A DNA stretch of 7,253 nucleotides. It comes from Rhodothermia bacterium (GTDB lineage: Bacteria; Bacteroidota; Rhodothermia; Balneolales; Natronogracilivirgulaceae). Of the stretch, positions 5,361-7,253 are shown piece by piece. The stretch covers positions 1-7,253 of the forward strand of contig SKUI01000227.1 of assembly GCA_007122185.1 (NCBI GenBank), in the 5' to 3' direction. How positions within the stretch are numbered: the first letter of the stretch is position 1; every line of letters begins with the position of its first letter. A program made the translations under genes and the position numbers. The notes under the pieces were generated by a model. That model did not search any database, was not told where the DNA came from, and saw only the letters and a list, made by a program, of their open reading frames with translations.

Positions 5361-7253
5361 TCATAACTCTGGAAACAGGATTTCCGTTGACTCGGTCCGG
5401 TGCCGCCTGAGTTCCTCATTTGCTTTTTTTATCCACTGCTGGATCTGCTTCTTCTCATTGTCGGAGGCCTGCGCGTACTCGTCCAGAAATTCGTTGCGTT
5501 TGCGCTCAAGGTAACGAATTTTGAGGGATTTCAGCGCTCCGCGCGCCGTGTTGACGGGATCGGCGTCCCTGTGGATGGTCACGCCACGCTTTCGCATGCC
5601 AAGCTCGCTGACCCAGTGCCGCTGCAGCACGATGTCGCCAACCAGGCCCGGATAGGGATGCTCCCTGCGGCTGTACGCCTCCACCGACACCGGCTCCCCT
5701 TTCTGATACTGCTGCACCATATCCACATAGAAAGCCCTGAGTTCCGGATCTTCGAAGTGAACGTCCCCGCAATGGTTGCCGATGAAGAGGATCAGTCGCT
5801 CTCCAAACGTGAGCATCAGGCGGATGAGCTCCTTTTCGTACTCGGGCCGGCGGACGGGCCTTGCACCCGGATCTGGAAATGGCGCCGGTCCGCGGGGGTC
5901 TTCTCCCTGTGGGCCATGCGGGCGGGAGTCATGGATACGGTGGGCGTCAGGGCGGGGGGCGGATTCACGTCCTTCACCCGCACCAGCTTCGCTTTCCCGT
6001 CTTGGACCGGCCGGATGTCCGGGACTGGGACGGGGATCTGATTTGGGTCGGGGTGTTCCGGACGACGAGGGTGTTCCGGATGCCGGTGGTGTTTCGGTCG
6101 CCGGGGTTACTCCGGGCGCCGGATGTGTTCCGGATGCCGATGGTGCTCCCGGGCCGGGCGGATGGCCTCTGCGCGCATCCTCCCGTTCACGACCGGCACG
6201 CTGTGACGCCCGTTGATCCATTCTCCGGCGGGTTCTCTCCAGCCGGGCACGGATCACGTCCATTTCCTGCATCAGTGCCCGGTCCCCGATACGGCTGATG
6301 CTGTTCAGTTCCTGGATGTAGTTGGCGCGGGAAAGCTCATCCGGCACCACGGCAATGGCTTCCAGGATCTCGTTGATCACTTTCCGGCGTTCCACCGGAT
6401 CGTCCCACCGGTCCTCCTTGCGGGCCAGCGTTACCAGGAAGCGGAGGAAATCGACGGTTTCTTTCTTTCTGACCTCCAGAAAAGCCTCCGCGCCGTACTC
6501 CCTGACAAACGAGTCGGGGTCCTCGCTTTCCGGCAGCGTCAGCACCCGGACCGCCATTCCTTCCTGCAACGCGATGGAAATACCGCGAACGGCTGCCTTG
6601 ACACCGGCCGTATCGGCGTCAAAAATCATGAGAATCACATCGCCGTACCGCTTCATGACGCGTACCTGTCCGGCAGTCAGTGATGTACCGCTGGTGGATA
6701 CCACGTTGCCGATTCCCGACTGCTGCATCGTGATGACATCGGTGTAACCTTCCACCAGGATCACCTCGGCGGATTTCCGGATCTCGTTTTTGGCGACGTG
6801 GATACCGTAGAGCACCTCGCTTTTGTTGTAGACCAGTGTTTGCGGGGAGTTGATGTACTTCGGGATGTTGGCGGCGCTGGACAGGGTGCGTCCGCCGAAT
6901 GCGATCACCTTGCCACTGGGGTTGAAGATGGGGAACATCAGGCGGCCGCGGAAGGTGTCGTAGTAGCCGGACTCATCCTCCCGGGCCTTGACCAGTCCGG
7001 ATTCGTGCAGATATTGCAGATTGATGCCGGCGCTTTCGGCGGCCTTGAGCAGGCCGTCGAAACGGTCTGGGGCATAGCCGATCCCGTACTTGCGGACGGT
7101 TTTCCAGGGGTATCCGCGGTTTTTCAGGTATTCGCGTGCCGTTTCGGCTTCATCCGACTCGGTCAGCGTCTGGTGGAAGAAGTTGCCGGCAAACCGCAGG
7201 GCGTGGTAGATGCCGTCCTTGAGAAATTGCTGGGGGTCGTAGGAGGTTTCGGC
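5361..7253 (-). CDS. dnaG: DNA primase DnaG (N-terminal zinc domain beyond window)
   Basis: The reading frame is open from the right edge (7253) to the TGA at 5361, giving 630 visible residues; the zinc-binding domain and start are missing because the window ends. The primase catalytic core is clear: LKNRGYPWKTVRKYGIGYAP at about 43-62, YDTFRGRLMFPI at about 98-109, the TOPRIM acidic motif EGYTDVI at about 168-174, and the metal-binding FDADTAG at about 211-217. DPDSFVREYG, typical of the family, follows at about 245-254. Role: synthesis of RNA primers at the replication fork. Residues about 363-471 are a Pro/Gly/Ser/Thr/Arg-rich linker with a hexapeptide repeat. The C-terminal domain (472-630, from YEKELIRLMLTFGE) should bind the DnaB helicase; it includes a long charged helix (KSLKIRYLERKRNEFLDEYA). 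The following phosphatase gene starts 106 bp downstream. The long repetitive linker is the odd feature. Confidence 0.97.
   Translation of the reverse strand, partial: AETSYDPQQFLKDGIYHALRFAGNFFHQTLTESDEAETAREYLKNRGYPWKTVRKYGIGYAPDRFDGLLKAAESAGINLQYLHESGLVKAREDESGYYDTFRGRLMFPIFNPSGKVIAFGGRTLSSAANIPKYINSPQTLVYNKSEVLYGIHVAKNEIRKSAEVILVEGYTDVITMQQSGIGNVVSTSGTSLTAGQVRVMKRYGDVILMIFDADTAGVKAAVRGISIALQEGMAVRVLTLPESEDPDSFVREYGAEAFLEVRKKETVDFLRFLVTLARKEDRWDDPVERRKVINEILEAIAVVPDELSRANYIQELNSISRIGDRALMQEMDVIRARLERTRRRMDQRASQRAGREREDARRGHPPGPGAPSASGTHPAPGVTPATETPPASGTPSSSGTPRPKSDPRPSPGHPAGPRRESEAGAGEGRESAPRPDAHRIHDSRPHGPQGEDPRGPAPFPDPGARPVRRPEYEKELIRLMLTFGERLILFIGNHCGDVHFEDPELRAFYVDMVQQYQKGEPVSVEAYSRREHPYPGLVGDIVLQRHWVSELGMRKRGVTIHRDADPVNTARGALKSLKIRYLERKRNEFLDEYAQASDNEKKQIQQWIKKANEELRRHRTESTEILFPEL
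6053..6160 (-). repeat. Six tandem 18-bp units inside dnaG linker
   Basis: Exactly 108 bp divide into six 18-mers. The best pair is GTGTTCCGGATGCCGGTG (6071-6088) and GTGTTCCGGATGCCGATG (6125-6142); the others diverge, for example GTGTTTCGGTCGCCGGGG (6089-6106). On the coding strand they give hexapeptides such as TPPASG, TPSSSG and APSASG. The 18-bp period preserves frame. The flanking linker DNA (5841-6167 overall) is also low-complexity and GC-rich. Confidence 0.8.

Noticed and set aside
5861..6298. Plus-strand open frames opposite the dnaG linker
   Set aside because: GC-rich repetitive DNA suppresses stops in several frames. The minus-strand frame is continuous with unmistakable DnaG on both sides.

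Overview
The window looks like chromosomal DNA of a Bacteroidota-related bacterium, most plausibly Balneolota or Rhodothermota. This rests on a bacillithiol-pathway deacetylase (BshB1), A-rich leaders with weak or absent Shine-Dalgarno sequences, a DnaG with a long C-terminal extension, and moderately GC-rich, acidic proteins. The lineage is inferred from protein character only; no rRNA or other marker is present.

Layout: a minus-strand MacB/FtsX-type ABC transporter permease, cut at its C-terminal end by the window edge (1-809), is divergent from plus-strand bshB1 (1118-1852). A 308-bp spacer separates them. All remaining genes are on the minus strand. Read in transcription order from the right edge they are: dnaG (7253-5361, N-terminal zinc domain outside the window), an inositol-monophosphatase-family gene (5254-4442), a 419-bp repeat-rich spacer, an ECF-type sigma factor (4022-3471), a single-pass membrane protein in the anti-sigma position (3363-2899), and a membrane-anchored protein with a Spy/CpxP-like C-terminal domain (2821-1916). 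The last gene converges on bshB1.

Functionally, dnaG is housekeeping replication. The phosphatase and bshB1 are metabolic (phosphomonoester hydrolysis; low-molecular-weight thiol synthesis). The sigma / membrane protein / Spy-like trio resembles the logic of CnrYXH-type envelope-sensing systems: a periplasmic Spy-fold sensor, a transmembrane anti-sigma and an ECF sigma. Here the putative anti-sigma has no zinc-finger motif, and the sensor domain sits on a linker of about 150 disordered residues. It is the best candidate for a poorly described regulatory module.

The second theme is short tandem repetition. There is a decayed array of roughly fifteen 10-bp units upstream of the sigma gene, about seven 10-bp units between the sigma and membrane-protein genes, and three 17-18-bp units directly before the phosphatase start. 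Six 18-bp units lie inside the dnaG linker, and four 9-bp units inside the Spy-like gene. No tRNA, rRNA, insertion sequence, CRISPR array or prophage gene was seen.
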